Source of the DNA: Sulfitobacter sp. SK011
GTDB taxonomy: Bacteria > Pseudomonadota > Alphaproteobacteria > Rhodobacterales > Rhodobacteraceae
Assembly (NCBI RefSeq): GCF_003352065.1
Contig: NZ_CP025803.1
Coordinates: forward strand, 3,513,574 to 3,577,573
Direction of reading: 5' to 3'
DNA length: 64,000 bases
Under the pieces are notes generated by a model. That model was not told the origin of the DNA. It did no database searches and saw only the letters and a list, made by a program, of their open reading frames with translations. Below are positions 1-9,151 of this stretch, in pieces; positions within the stretch are counted from its first letter, which is position 1; every line of letters begins with the position of its first letter. A program made the translations under genes and the position numbers.

Positions 1-1
1 C

Positions 2-64
2 GCGGCATACATCTGCGTCAAGCGTGCTTGTGCACAGGCCGCAACAATGATTTCCTTTGAGTGA
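2..64 (+). CDS. C-terminal tail of an upstream gene (partial)
   Basis: The second reading frame is open from the window edge and ends in a TGA at 62-64, giving a tail of about 20 residues that ends in ...TMISFE. The TGA overlaps the GTG start of the next gene in a GTGA arrangement, the kind of 4-base overlap seen repeatedly elsewhere in this window, so a co-transcribed upstream gene is plausible. Too little is present to name a family. The other frames also stop nearby, so the call rests mainly on the overlap. Confidence 0.35.
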   Translation, partial: AAYICVKRACAQAATMISFE

Positions 65-678
65 CGACAATCGAATTGGCACGCGCAATGACCCCTTACT
101 TTTTTGGCTATGGCAGTCTGGTGAACATCCAGACGCATGATTATCCAGATGCGCAACCTGCGACGCTCGGCGGCTGGCGACGCGCATGGGTGCGCACTGC
201 GGCGCGCGACGTGGTGTTCCTGACCGCTGTTCCAGACCCTTCATCAACCATTGATGGGGTGATCGCCGCCGTGCCGGACGGCGATTGGGTGGCATTGGAT
301 GCCCGCGAATATGGGTATGCGCGACACAGTTCCAGCGGCGCAGTCGCGCACGATCTGAACCCGGCCCCCGACATCGCACATTACGCCATTCCCCCCAGTG
401 CGATGGGTGCGGCGGGCAATCACATCATCCTGCTCAGTTATCTTGATGTGGTTGTTCAGGGCTTTTTGCACCTGTACGGAACTTCCGGCGTCGAGCGGTT
501 TTTTGACACCACCGATGGCTGGAATACGCCAGTGCTGGATGACAGGGCGGCACCCGTCTACAGCCGGCATCGCAGCTTGACCAAGGGCGAAACAAACTTG
601 GTCGATCATCATCTCAACCGGCTATCGGCGCGCGTGGAAGAGCGCCATCAAACGACCCTCGCGGCCAAAAATATCTGA
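61..678 (+). CDS. gamma-glutamylcyclotransferase-like protein
   Basis: The 205-residue product has the family's N-terminal substrate-loop signature FFGYGSLVN (about residues 14-22) and a conserved acidic segment LDAREYGY around residue 83, where the glutamate would be the catalytic acid of GGCT-fold enzymes. GGCT enzymes turn gamma-glutamyl amino acids into 5-oxoproline; the exact substrate here cannot be told. The GTG start at 61 overlaps the preceding stop; an internal ATG at 88, right before the TPYFFGYGS block, is a credible alternative. Its 3' end runs 57 bases into the convergent MATE gene. Confidence 0.75.
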   Translation: MTTIELARAMTPYFFGYGSLVNIQTHDYPDAQPATLGGWRRAWVRTAARDVVFLTAVPDPSSTIDGVIAAVPDGDWVALDAREYGYARHSSSGAVAHDLNPAPDIAHYAIPPSAMGAAGNHIILLSYLDVVVQGFLHLYGTSGVERFFDTTDGWNTPVLDDRAAPVYSRHRSLTKGETNLVDHHLNRLSARVEERHQTTLAAKNI

Positions 679-2019
679 ACCTTTACGCTCTGCCGCACCG
701 CCCCGTGTGATACAGCGCACTGCCAGTATCCAGGCGATTATACCAAATAGAACCCCTGCCAAAGATTGGCCGATCAGCACACCCTGAGCGTCAAACAACA
801 CCGAGCCCAGCCAAACCAATGGGATGAGCGCCAATGCATTGCGACCCCAATTGGTGAGGGTCGACAGGAACGGCTGGCCCATATTGTTGAACGCCGCATT
901 GGCAACGAACAAAACACCCGGAAAAAAGAACATCAAAGACAACGGTCCGCAGAACAGATATATCAAATCCCGGGTCACTCCGCTGGCCTCAAACAGGTCC
1001 GCCAGGGGCCCACGAAAAACAAAGAGCAACGCTGAAACGGTGCCGATGACCAAGGCCACAAACAGAACCGATGCGTTGAAGCCGCGCCGCACGCGGTCCA
1101 TGTTTCCCGCCCCATAATTCTGGCCGATGATGGGCCCGACGGCCCCCGAAAGCGCAAATACGACACCAAAAGCCACCGGCGTCATGCGCCCGACAATTGC
1201 CATGCCAGCCACCGCTTCCTCACCGTAATCGGCCATCACACGAGTGACATAGGCCTGACCGACAGGCGTGGCGATCTGGGCCAGAATTGCTGGAAACGCG
1301 ATTGCCATGATCGGCGACAGATCCCGCACCATGCCGGCCAACCTTGGGCGCGCAATACCGCCATAGATGCGGATGATTGGCAGCATGGCCATAATGGCAA
1401 TCGCCACACGCGCGGCAAAAGACGCCATCGCGGCCCCGGTGAGTTCCAGATCAAGACCAAAGATCAGGATCGGATCCAGCACCGCGTTCACGATACCGCC
1501 CACAATCGTTGCCATCATCGCACGCCGCGCGTCGCCATATGCCCGAAGGACAGCAGCCCCCATCATACCAAGGATCAGGAAAGGCACAGACGGGACAACA
1601 ATGCGCAGAAAATGCACACTGAGCATGGCCGTCTCGCCAACCGCCCCTAAAAGAGCGACCAGTGGCACGATAAAGATCCAGACCGCCAATGAAAATGCAC
1701 TGCCAAAAACGAGGCCATAGGTCAGCGCATGGGTGGTCCGTTCGCGGGCAAGGGCCTCGTCTCCGGCACCCAAAGCGCGCGCAACCAGCGCCCCCGCCGC
1801 GATGCTCAGGCCAATTCCAAATGAGGTGGTAAAAAACAGGATTGCGCCCGCATATCCAACCGCCGCCGCCAATTCCGCTTTGCCCAGCATCGAGATGAAA
1901 ATCAGGTCGACAAAATCGACGATGAAAACTGCCATCAATCCGATGGACGCGGTCAGCGACATCACGGCCACGTGCCTGAACAGGTTGCCCGTCAGAAACT
2001 TGGCGCTCCCCTCAGCCAT
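622..2019 (-). CDS. MATE-family multidrug/sodium efflux transporter
   Basis: A 465-residue, strongly hydrophobic protein with about twelve membrane segments arranged as two similar halves, as in MATE (NorM/DinF-like) antiporters. The first half contains IDFVDLIFISMLGKAELAA and later a GIGLSIAAGALVARALGAG stretch typical of the family; the second half has an AGNMDRVRRGF loop. Such proteins expel cationic drugs or metabolites in exchange for Na+ or H+; the substrate is not predictable. It is followed on the same strand, with about 50 bases between, by the end of gltX upstream of it. Its last codons overlap the end of the GGCT-like gene on the other strand. Confidence 0.9.
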   Translation of the reverse strand: MAEGSAKFLTGNLFRHVAVMSLTASIGLMAVFIVDFVDLIFISMLGKAELAAAVGYAGAILFFTTSFGIGLSIAAGALVARALGAGDEALARERTTHALTYGLVFGSAFSLAVWIFIVPLVALLGAVGETAMLSVHFLRIVVPSVPFLILGMMGAAVLRAYGDARRAMMATIVGGIVNAVLDPILIFGLDLELTGAAMASFAARVAIAIMAMLPIIRIYGGIARPRLAGMVRDLSPIMAIAFPAILAQIATPVGQAYVTRVMADYGEEAVAGMAIVGRMTPVAFGVVFALSGAVGPIIGQNYGAGNMDRVRRGFNASVLFVALVIGTVSALLFVFRGPLADLFEASGVTRDLIYLFCGPLSLMFFFPGVLFVANAAFNNMGQPFLSTLTNWGRNALALIPLVWLGSVLFDAQGVLIGQSLAGVLFGIIAWILAVRCITRGGAAERKGSDIFGREGRLMALFHARR

Positions 2020-2070
2020 GACGCTCCGGCGTATACCTCAGGATCGGTCGCAGGTGCCCCAGCACCGCGT

Positions 2071-3408
2071 TTACCTGCGCGCTCTTATGGTTTGCAGCAA
2101 GGGCATCACCGCAGCCATTTCCGGGCCATGCTCCTGACCTGTCAGCGCCAGACGCAAGGGCCGGAACAAGCCGCGGCCCTTGCGCCCTGTTGCTTCTTTG
2201 ACGGCTGTCGTCCACGCCCCCCAGGTGCCCCCGTCAAATGGCATGTCAGGCAGCATCTTCATTGCGTCAGAAATGAACTCTTCATCGCCGTCCTCGATCA
2301 CTGGATCGGCACCGTCCCGGAACATTGCCCACCAGACCTTCAGATCATTCAAGGTTTCGATATTTTCGTGCGTGACCGCCCAGAATTGCGCCGCTTTGTC
2401 AGCAGGTACGCCCAGATCGGCAATCGTGTCTGCAACTGCATCCAATGGCAACGCCTGCAAATACCGACCGGTCAATGGAAAGAGGTCCTGCACATCAAAT
2501 TTGGTCGGCGCAGAGCCGAAGTGGTTGATATCAAACCCTTCTATCAATTCTGCCATATCTGTGCGCAGCTCAACCGGGTCACTGGACCCCAGTCGCGCCA
2601 TCAGGCTGAGCAGGGCAAATGGCTGTATTCCCTGCGCCCGCAGATCGCGCAGCGCCAATGTGCCCAGACGCTTTGACAGCGCCTCGCCCTTCGGCCCGGT
2701 CAGCAGCGAATGATGCGCGAATTTTGGCACAGCGCCTGCGCCCAGCGCCTGCATGATCTGAATTTGTGTGGCAGTATTGGTCACGTGATCCGACCCGCGC
2801 ACGACATGGGTCACACCCATTTCGGTATCGTCGACAACGGAGGCCAGCGTGTACAGAATCTGACCGTCGCCCCGGATCAACACAGGGTCGGATACCGATG
2901 ACGCGTCAATAGAAATGTCGCCAAGGATACCATCTTCCCATTCAATGCGCTGCTGGTCGAGCTTGAACCGCCAGACACCCGCACCCCGCTCAGCGCGTAG
3001 CTTGTCCTTTTCCGCATCAGACAGCGCAAGGGCCGCGCGATCATACACCGGCGGCTTACCCATATTGAGCTGTTTCTTGCGCTTCAGATCAAGCTCGACC
3101 GGTGTTTCGAACGCCTCATAAAAGCGCCCCTTTTCACGCAGCTCTTCTGCCGCGGCATGGTATTGATCCAACCGCTCTGACTGGCGCTCAACCCGGTCCC
3201 AATGCAGGCCCAGCCATGACAGGTCTTCCTTGATCCCATCAACGTATTCTTCTTTGGATCGCTCGGGGTCGGTGTCGTCAATGCGCAGAATGAATGTACC
3301 GCCGGCCTTGCGCGCGATCATGTAATTCATCAGCGCCGTGCGCAGGTTGCCAACGTGGATATACCCGGTGGGGGACGGGGCAAAACGGGTGATCGTAGGG
3401 TTAGACAT
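2071..3408 (-). CDS. gltX: glutamyl-tRNA synthetase
   Basis: Charges tRNA-Glu with glutamate. The N-terminus RFAPSPTGYIHVGNLRTAL carries the class I HIGH motif in the form HVGN (residues 18-21), and ALSKRLG near residue 240 is the KMSKS-type loop in its GluRS variant. A Rossmann catalytic domain is followed by a C-terminal anticodon-binding region; 445 residues is normal. I place the start at the ATG at 3408 because GGAGAACC lies just upstream; a longer reading frame to 3453 adds 15 residues without family similarity. Alphaproteobacteria often carry two GltX paralogues, so this may be one of a pair. Confidence 0.97.
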   Translation of the reverse strand: MSNPTITRFAPSPTGYIHVGNLRTALMNYMIARKAGGTFILRIDDTDPERSKEEYVDGIKEDLSWLGLHWDRVERQSERLDQYHAAAEELREKGRFYEAFETPVELDLKRKKQLNMGKPPVYDRAALALSDAEKDKLRAERGAGVWRFKLDQQRIEWEDGILGDISIDASSVSDPVLIRGDGQILYTLASVVDDTEMGVTHVVRGSDHVTNTATQIQIMQALGAGAVPKFAHHSLLTGPKGEALSKRLGTLALRDLRAQGIQPFALLSLMARLGSSDPVELRTDMAELIEGFDINHFGSAPTKFDVQDLFPLTGRYLQALPLDAVADTIADLGVPADKAAQFWAVTHENIETLNDLKVWWAMFRDGADPVIEDGDEEFISDAMKMLPDMPFDGGTWGAWTTAVKEATGRKGRGLFRPLRLALTGQEHGPEMAAVMPLLQTIRARR

Positions 3409-3457
3409 TTGCGGTTCTCCTGTTGGCCGATGGCTTGTCACAGGGGCGCACAATTGT

Positions 3458-3859
3458 CTAGGTCGCGTGAACAGGCCAACGGCTGGCCAGATCCCTCAGC
3501 CCTGCGCGGATCAGTTCGGCGAGCACGTCCATATCCGCATATTCCAGTTTGTTCAGATAGAGGCATGACTTGCCCTTGGTATGCTTGCCAAGCCGCGCCA
3601 ATATTGCGTCAAAATCTGCATATCCCGGCATGATGTAGATCGACAGTTTCGCTTTGCGCGGCGCAAACCCGGTGGCAAGCCAGGACCCCGTGCGGCCGGA
3701 CGTGTAGGTGTAATCATAGCGGCCATAGCCCAGCATACCGCCCTTGTAGAGAACCGGAGCCCAGCCTGTAATTTCGCGAAACATCGCATCAAGCTGCGCA
3801 GCCTCGCGGTGTCTGCGGATCGGTTCAACATTGGCCAGAAAATCTTTTACATCCGACAT
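3458..3859 (-). CDS. DUF1801 domain protein (YdhG-like)
   Basis: A 133-residue cytoplasmic protein of the DUF1801 family, recognised by the central MLGYGRYDYTYTSGRTGSW region and the later SIYIMPGYADFD and KSCLYLNKLEYAD segments. The family has a small alpha/beta fold of unknown biochemical role. The ATG at 3859 (MSDVKDFL) is preferred over a start ten codons further upstream. It sits 50 bases upstream of gltX on the same strand and could share its transcript. No active-site residues can be assigned. Confidence 0.8.
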   Translation of the reverse strand: MSDVKDFLANVEPIRRHREAAQLDAMFREITGWAPVLYKGGMLGYGRYDYTYTSGRTGSWLATGFAPRKAKLSIYIMPGYADFDAILARLGKHTKGKSCLYLNKLEYADMDVLAELIRAGLRDLASRWPVHAT

Positions 3860-3928
3860 GTTAATACCCCCGGCACGGTTTTCGCCCAATCAACAACGAT
3901 GCGGCATCATCGTCTTAGCGCCGCAAGA

Positions 3929-4456
3929 TCAGTCGTTGAAAGGATAGCGGCCAGCCGCGTATTTGTCGATAAAATCGGCCGACGCGTGATGGCCAAGCGC
4001 ACGGGCTTCTTCCGCCGGTGTCGCATAGTCGTCGATCCGGGTCCGGCGCGAAACATCTGCACCCGCATCAATCAACATCTTCATCGCGGGACGATCATCC
4101 CGCACCGCGGCCATATGCAGCGGCGTCCAGTCATTTATCCCATGTGCATTGCAATCTGCGCCCGCTTTGATCAGGACCGCCATCATATCATAGCGATCGC
4201 TCTTTTCGCGCTCGATGCAAGAATGCAATGGGGTGTAGCCTTCGGCATCCCTAAAAATCAATGTGACGCCCTTGCCAATCATCCATTCCACGGCAGCGAA
4301 ACACCCAAGGTCAATCGCATTGGTGATCCAATGTCGTTGCACGAACGCATCTTTGCCCTGAGGAAAGTCATCAACGATAACAGCGGCTGTTTCCAGAGCG
4401 TCAAGTTGACCCAGCGCAAGCATCGCAACAATTTCGTCGTAGTCTGTTTTGATCAT
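3929..4456 (-). CDS. ankyrin-repeat protein
   Basis: 175 residues with at least three ankyrin repeats, visible as EGYTPLHSCIEREKSDRYDM, NDWTPLHMAAVRDDRPAMK and a degenerate YATPAEEARALGHHASADFI repeat, each followed by a helix-turn with a G-A-D motif (IKAGADCN, IDAGADVS). There is no signal peptide, so it should act in the cytoplasm in protein-protein contacts. Partner and role are unknown. It lies between the DUF1801 gene and the MORN-repeat gene, all on the same strand, but gaps of 30-70 bases make co-transcription only possible. Confidence 0.85.
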   Translation of the reverse strand: MIKTDYDEIVAMLALGQLDALETAAVIVDDFPQGKDAFVQRHWITNAIDLGCFAAVEWMIGKGVTLIFRDAEGYTPLHSCIEREKSDRYDMMAVLIKAGADCNAHGINDWTPLHMAAVRDDRPAMKMLIDAGADVSRRTRIDDYATPAEEARALGHHASADFIDKYAAGRYPFND

Positions 4457-4488
4457 GTTTTCGCAGTTCAGGGCCGAACCTCAGGCCC

Positions 4489-5877
4489 TCATCCGCCTTC
4501 GTTCAACGCGCCGTTTTCCCACGTACCTGTGGCTTCTTCGCCCGTGGCATAGCGCATTGTCCCCGCCCCTTGACGTTTGCCAGCCTTGAATGTGCCCTCA
4601 TAGACATCGCCATTGGCATAGGTCGCTTTGCCCTGGCCCTCGATCTCGCCGCGCGTCCATTCGCCTTCGTAGACGAACCCGCTGGCCATGTTCAGCTTGC
4701 CCTGACCCTGCCGCTGACCGTTCTCGAACGCGCCTTCATACACCGTGCCATCAGGATAGGTCACTTTGCCCGCCCCATGACGCTGACCGTCTTTCCAGCC
4801 ACCTTCATAGCGATACCCGTCCGCATAGGTCATCACACCGGTGCCGTCGTTGCGGGCATTCTTAAACTCGCCGTCATAGATGACACCATTGGCATAGGTC
4901 GCAATCCCCTTGCCATCAATGACACCAGAGGCCCATTCGCCTTCATAGGTGGAGCCATCGACATAGGTGATTTTGCCCATACCATCCGCCAGATCATCAC
5001 GGAACGAACCGACATAAACGGACCCGTCAGGATAGGTCACGGTGCCTGCGCCCTCGATCTGGCCCGCCACCCATGACCCGACATAGACATACCCATCGAC
5101 CCCGGTGAAAGTGCCCTGCCCATCGCGGCGGTCATCCTTGAATTCGCCTTGGTAAATGTCACCGTTGGCATAGGTCACCTTGCCCGTGCCTGACCGCCGT
5201 CCCCCGACCAGATCACCTTGATAGACATCACCATTTGGTTGGGTCAGCGTACCAGAACCATCAATCTGGCCATCTTTCCACAAACCAACATAAACCAACC
5301 CATCGGGCATGGTCAGCGTGCCGGTGCCGCTGCGTTTGCCCGCGACAATCTCACCTTCATAAACGGCACCGTCAGGATAGGTGATCGTGCCGATCCCCTG
5401 TTTGACGCCATCAACCCAGTCGCCTTTGTATTCATAGCCTCCGGGGCTTTGCATCACGCCTTTGCCATGGTGTTTGGCATTGCGAAACGCACCCTCATAG
5501 CGCACGCCATTGGCATAAAGCGCGACACCATTGCCCAGGATCGCACCGCTCTGCCAGTCGCCTTCATAAGTGCCACCATCGGCAAAGGTGATCTTGCCAA
5601 AACCATCTGGTTTCCCTTTGGCAAAGTTACCTTCATAGACGGATCCATTGGGGAACCTTGCTATGCCTTCGCCCTTGATCTCGCCCTCTTCCCAATTGCC
5701 GGAATACTCATATCCGTTGGGCAGCTTGTAGGTTCCCTGCCCATGTTGCAGACCTCCCCGGAACGTCCCCTCATAGATCCCGCCATCGTCGTATTCCTTG
5801 GACAATACCGCTCCGTCCTGGGCCAGGACGGGCAGTGGTAGAAGTGAAATGCAAAGGATCAACAGACGAAGTGACAT
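4489..5877 (-). CDS. secreted MORN-repeat protein
   Basis: After a clear signal peptide (MSLRLLILCISLLPLPVLAQ, cut after the AQ) the mature 440 residues are almost wholly MORN repeats of 23 residues with the pattern Y-x-G-x-W/F ... G-x-G-x(2)-T-Y-x-D/N-G. I count eighteen good repeats and one degenerate copy at the C-terminus. MORN arrays form long beta-hairpin ribbons that bind membranes or proteins; here export to the periplasm is predicted. The start at 5877 gives the signal peptide directly; the frame extends upstream to 6057 but that part has no sense. Head-to-head with nadE, about 190 bases apart. Confidence 0.9.
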   Translation of the reverse strand: MSLRLLILCISLLPLPVLAQDGAVLSKEYDDGGIYEGTFRGGLQHGQGTYKLPNGYEYSGNWEEGEIKGEGIARFPNGSVYEGNFAKGKPDGFGKITFADGGTYEGDWQSGAILGNGVALYANGVRYEGAFRNAKHHGKGVMQSPGGYEYKGDWVDGVKQGIGTITYPDGAVYEGEIVAGKRSGTGTLTMPDGLVYVGLWKDGQIDGSGTLTQPNGDVYQGDLVGGRRSGTGKVTYANGDIYQGEFKDDRRDGQGTFTGVDGYVYVGSWVAGQIEGAGTVTYPDGSVYVGSFRDDLADGMGKITYVDGSTYEGEWASGVIDGKGIATYANGVIYDGEFKNARNDGTGVMTYADGYRYEGGWKDGQRHGAGKVTYPDGTVYEGAFENGQRQGQGKLNMASGFVYEGEWTRGEIEGQGKATYANGDVYEGTFKAGKRQGAGTMRYATGEEATGTWENGALNEGG

Positions 5878-6068
5878 GAACGGCCCTGCTCTGGTTGTGC
5901 GAGAATCGCGGTGCTCAAGAACTGCCACGCCCCCGCAGCATTTCGTTATTAACCTAAGCAAAGGAGGCAATGGGGGCAATCGTTTTTGGTGTGACCGACC
6001 CGCACATGGGCTTTCCCTTGCCGCGTGATCTGCTACATCGGGGCGCAACACATTCACGAGGTCGCATC

Positions 6069-7727
6069 ATGGCAGAGCGTTTCCGCATCACTTTGGGCCA
6101 GCTGAACCCAACCGTAGGCGATTTGGCTGGCAATGCCGCCCTTGCCCAGGACGCATGGGAAAAAGGCAAGGCAGCAGGCGCAGATCTGGTAGCTTTGCCT
6201 GAAATGTTTATCACCGGATATAACGCCCAGGATCTGGTAATGAAACGCGCGTTTCAATTGGATGTAATGACACATGTTGACGCATTGGCGGTTAAATGTG
6301 CCGACGGCCCGGCGCTGGCCATCGGCGCACCGTGGGTCGAAGGGACCGAACTTTATAATGCCTATCTGATCCTTAAGAATGGCAAGATCGCCAGCCGCTC
6401 CCTTAAACATAACCTGCCCAATGAAACCGTGTTTGATGAGGTACGAATATTTGATGCTGGCCCTTTGGGAGGCCCCTACTCGGTTGGCAATACCCGCGTC
6501 GGCTCCCCCATCTGCGAGGACGCATGGCACCCTGATGTGGCCGAAACGCTCGCCGAAACCGGGGCGGAATTCCTGCTCGTTCCGAACGGGTCGCCCTATT
6601 ACCGCGACAAGATGGAAGTCCGGCAGAACATCATGGTCGCACGGGTGGTGGAAACCGGTTTGCCGCTGATTTATCTCAACATGATTGGGGGGCAGGATGA
6701 TCAGGTCTTTGACGGCGCATCGTTTGCGCTGAACCCCGGCGGTGCATTGGCGGTGCAACTGCCCGCGTTTGAGGCCTGCGTCACACATGTTGATCTGGAA
6801 CGCGGTGCCGATGGCTGGCGCGTGCTGCCACAGGAATTGACCCCGTTGCCTGATGCTTGGGAACAAGATTACCGCGTCATGGTGATCGGCCTGCGCGATT
6901 ACATGCGTAAGACCGGTTTCAAGAAGGTGCTTCTGGGACTGTCGGGTGGCATCGATTCGGCAATTGTCGCGACGATTGCTGTCGATGCACTGGGGGCTGA
7001 AAATGTGCGCTGCGTGATGCTGCCCTCTGAATACACCTCCCAATCCTCACTGGATGACGCAGAGGCGGTGGCAAAAGCGCTGGGCTGCAGATACGATTAT
7101 GTGCCGATCAAAGAGGCCCGGGGCGCGATCACAAATACACTTGCGGATCTGTTTGAGGGCACCGAACCGGGACTGACCGAAGAGAACATTCAATCGCGCC
7201 TGCGCGGTCTGCTGCTGATGGCCCTTTCCAACAAATTTGGTGAAATGCTGCTGACCACCGGTAATAAATCCGAAGTCGCAGTGGGATATGCCACGATCTA
7301 CGGCGATATGGCGGGGGGCTATAACCCGATCAAAGACATGTATAAAACCCGCGTCTTTGAGACATGCCGTTGGCGCAACGCGCATCACCGCGATTGGATG
7401 TTGGGACCTGCGGGCGAAATGATCCCAGAGACCATCATCACCAAACCACCGACTGCTGAGCTGCGCGAGGACCAAAAAGACAGCGACAGCTTGCCGGACT
7501 ATCCCGAGCTGGACGCCATTTTGGACATTCTGGTTGATCAGGACGGATCAATTGCCGATTGCGTGGAAGCAGGGTTTGACCGCGACACCGCCAAAAAGGT
7601 CGAACATCTGATCTACATCTCCGAATACAAGCGCTTTCAATCTGCCCCGGGTCCCCGCCTGACCAAAGGCGCGTTCTGGCTGGACCGGCGGTATCCGATT
7701 GTGAACCGTTGGCGCGATCCGTCTTGA
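6069..7727 (+). CDS. nadE: glutamine-dependent NAD+ synthetase
   Basis: Last step of NAD synthesis: amidation of deamido-NAD using ammonia from glutamine. The 552-residue protein has an N-terminal nitrilase-type glutaminase domain with the Glu-Lys-Cys triad (E45 in LPEMFITGYN, K113 in SLKHNLPN, C149 in SPICEDAWHP) and a C-terminal synthetase domain with the ATP-pyrophosphatase loop LSGGIDSA at about 291-298. Length fits the two-domain type. The ATG at 6069 follows a GAGG; the frame is open further upstream but without family similarity. The end overlaps the possible start of the next gene. Confidence 0.96.
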   Translation: MAERFRITLGQLNPTVGDLAGNAALAQDAWEKGKAAGADLVALPEMFITGYNAQDLVMKRAFQLDVMTHVDALAVKCADGPALAIGAPWVEGTELYNAYLILKNGKIASRSLKHNLPNETVFDEVRIFDAGPLGGPYSVGNTRVGSPICEDAWHPDVAETLAETGAEFLLVPNGSPYYRDKMEVRQNIMVARVVETGLPLIYLNMIGGQDDQVFDGASFALNPGGALAVQLPAFEACVTHVDLERGADGWRVLPQELTPLPDAWEQDYRVMVIGLRDYMRKTGFKKVLLGLSGGIDSAIVATIAVDALGAENVRCVMLPSEYTSQSSLDDAEAVAKALGCRYDYVPIKEARGAITNTLADLFEGTEPGLTEENIQSRLRGLLLMALSNKFGEMLLTTGNKSEVAVGYATIYGDMAGGYNPIKDMYKTRVFETCRWRNAHHRDWMLGPAGEMIPETIITKPPTAELREDQKDSDSLPDYPELDAILDILVDQDGSIADCVEAGFDRDTAKKVEHLIYISEYKRFQSAPGPRLTKGAFWLDRRYPIVNRWRDPS

Positions 7728-8257
7728 TCGACACAAAATTGACTGGTTCAGGCGAGATCAAAATCAGGGTTCGTTCTGCGAGGTTCTTTGTTGCTGGCGG
7801 TATTCTGGCTTTTTGTGCAATCTTCTGCCTCACCTTTGCGGCCATAATCTTATCGGTCAGCAGTGATTTTGGCACAGCGTTCTGGACCGCCTTCACGGGT
7901 TTGGCTTTTTTTGGTTTGCCCGGCTTTTTCCTTTTGGGCATCGCGATCAAACAACCTATCGCTCTGCGCGTGGATAAGAATGGCATCTCGGGATATTATG
8001 CGGACCCTGCAACTTGGCACGAAATTGATGAAATAAATGCTGTGACCGACAGCAAGGGTAAAACTTCAGTCGGTTTTTCTCTGATGGATCCAGTTGGGTT
8101 TCGGGACAAACAAACCCCTTGGCGACGCTTCACATATTGGTCGAACGGACGGGACCATGGCCATCATGTCATCGTCCCGCATCTCATTTTTGAACCCGGT
8201 CAGGCGGAAAAACTGGTTGATGAGGCGCGCCGTCTGAAATCTGCGACGCAATTGTGA
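7709..8257 (+). CDS. hypothetical two-segment membrane protein
   Basis: About 180 residues. The first 90 contain two hydrophobic segments (around VAGGILAFCAIFCLTFAAII and FTGLAFFGLPGFFLLGIAI) followed by a soluble domain that starts IALRVDKNGISGYY and contains PATWHEIDEINAV. This layout resembles small membrane proteins with a PH-like cytoplasmic domain that uses W and R in its first strands, but I cannot name the family. Only TTG starts fit: 7709, overlapping the nadE end, or 7724 at the nadE stop. Coupling to nadE is therefore likely although a functional link is not evident. Confidence 0.6.
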   Translation: MARSVLIDTKLTGSGEIKIRVRSARFFVAGGILAFCAIFCLTFAAIILSVSSDFGTAFWTAFTGLAFFGLPGFFLLGIAIKQPIALRVDKNGISGYYADPATWHEIDEINAVTDSKGKTSVGFSLMDPVGFRDKQTPWRRFTYWSNGRDHGHHVIVPHLIFEPGQAEKLVDEARRLKSATQL

Positions 8258-8335
8258 TCTAACAACGACTTGATTTGCATTCGGCAGCAAACTCGCCAAT
8301 TTGTGAACTGACACCAAGCATCCGAAAGTTGCCAA

Positions 8336-9151
8336 ATGCCCCTGCTCCGTCTGTTTGCGATCGCTTTATTCTTGCAGCTGTCTTCATCTGTTGCTCTGGC
8401 CTGCGGTCCAGAAAAAAACTGCCCCATTGGCGACCGCTTCTACCGCATCGCAATGCCGGAAGGTCATGACGGCACCACCCCCGTGGGCGCTTTGGTCTGG
8501 GCCCATGGATATCGCGGAACAGCCACGGCCGTGATGCGCAATGGCAACTTGCGGCGGATGGTATCGGACGCCGGGCTTGCACTGATTGCGGCACAAGGGG
8601 TGAATGGATCGTGGAACCTGCCTTATGGGCCACGCACCTTCGACAGCACCGGCGCAGCAGAGTTTGCCTATTTTGATTCGGTTTTGGAGGATGCCGAGAA
8701 ACGTTTTCCCATCGACCGCAACCGCATCGTCGCATCAGGTTTCAGTGCGGGCGGCATGATGGTCTGGAATCTGGCCTGTTCGCACCCTGCAAAATTCGCG
8801 GGGTTTATCCCAATGTCTGGGACCTTCTGGCTGAAACCACCACAAAGCTGTACGGGGCCAATTTCAAGCATAGTGCACATCCATGGCGATGCGGACCCCA
8901 CGGTGCCGTTGACCGGCCGCGCCATCGGAGAGACGAAACAGGGCAAAGTGATTGATGCACTGGCTAAATATACCGAATTTGGCGGTTTCAACCCTTCAAA
9001 GCCGTCAAAACCCGGCGGCCTTACCTGTCAGAACCGCCGCAATGCCAACGGCAAAATCCTTGAATTCTGCCTGTTTTCTGGCGGACATTCGTTTCGCACA
9101 GAATATTTGCGTTATGGCATCAAACGCTTGCGCGCAGCGGGCCAGATTTAG
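8336..9151 (+). CDS. secreted esterase of the PHB-depolymerase/LpqC type
   Basis: A 271-residue alpha/beta hydrolase with a signal peptide (MPLLRLFAIALFLQLSSSVA, cut near ALA-C). The nucleophile elbow is GFSAGG (Ser137), the acid lies in HGDADPTVP (about residues 183-191) and the histidine is H251 in GGHSF, completing the triad. The HGYRGT segment near 57 provides the oxyanion hole. Family members cleave poly-3-hydroxybutyrate or feruloyl esters outside the cytoplasm; the substrate here is not known. Six or more cysteines in the mature part suggest disulfides. Converges with the ArsR-type gene, overlapping by four bases. Confidence 0.8.
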   Translation: MPLLRLFAIALFLQLSSSVALACGPEKNCPIGDRFYRIAMPEGHDGTTPVGALVWAHGYRGTATAVMRNGNLRRMVSDAGLALIAAQGVNGSWNLPYGPRTFDSTGAAEFAYFDSVLEDAEKRFPIDRNRIVASGFSAGGMMVWNLACSHPAKFAGFIPMSGTFWLKPPQSCTGPISSIVHIHGDADPTVPLTGRAIGETKQGKVIDALAKYTEFGGFNPSKPSKPGGLTCQNRRNANGKILEFCLFSGGHSFRTEYLRYGIKRLRAAGQI

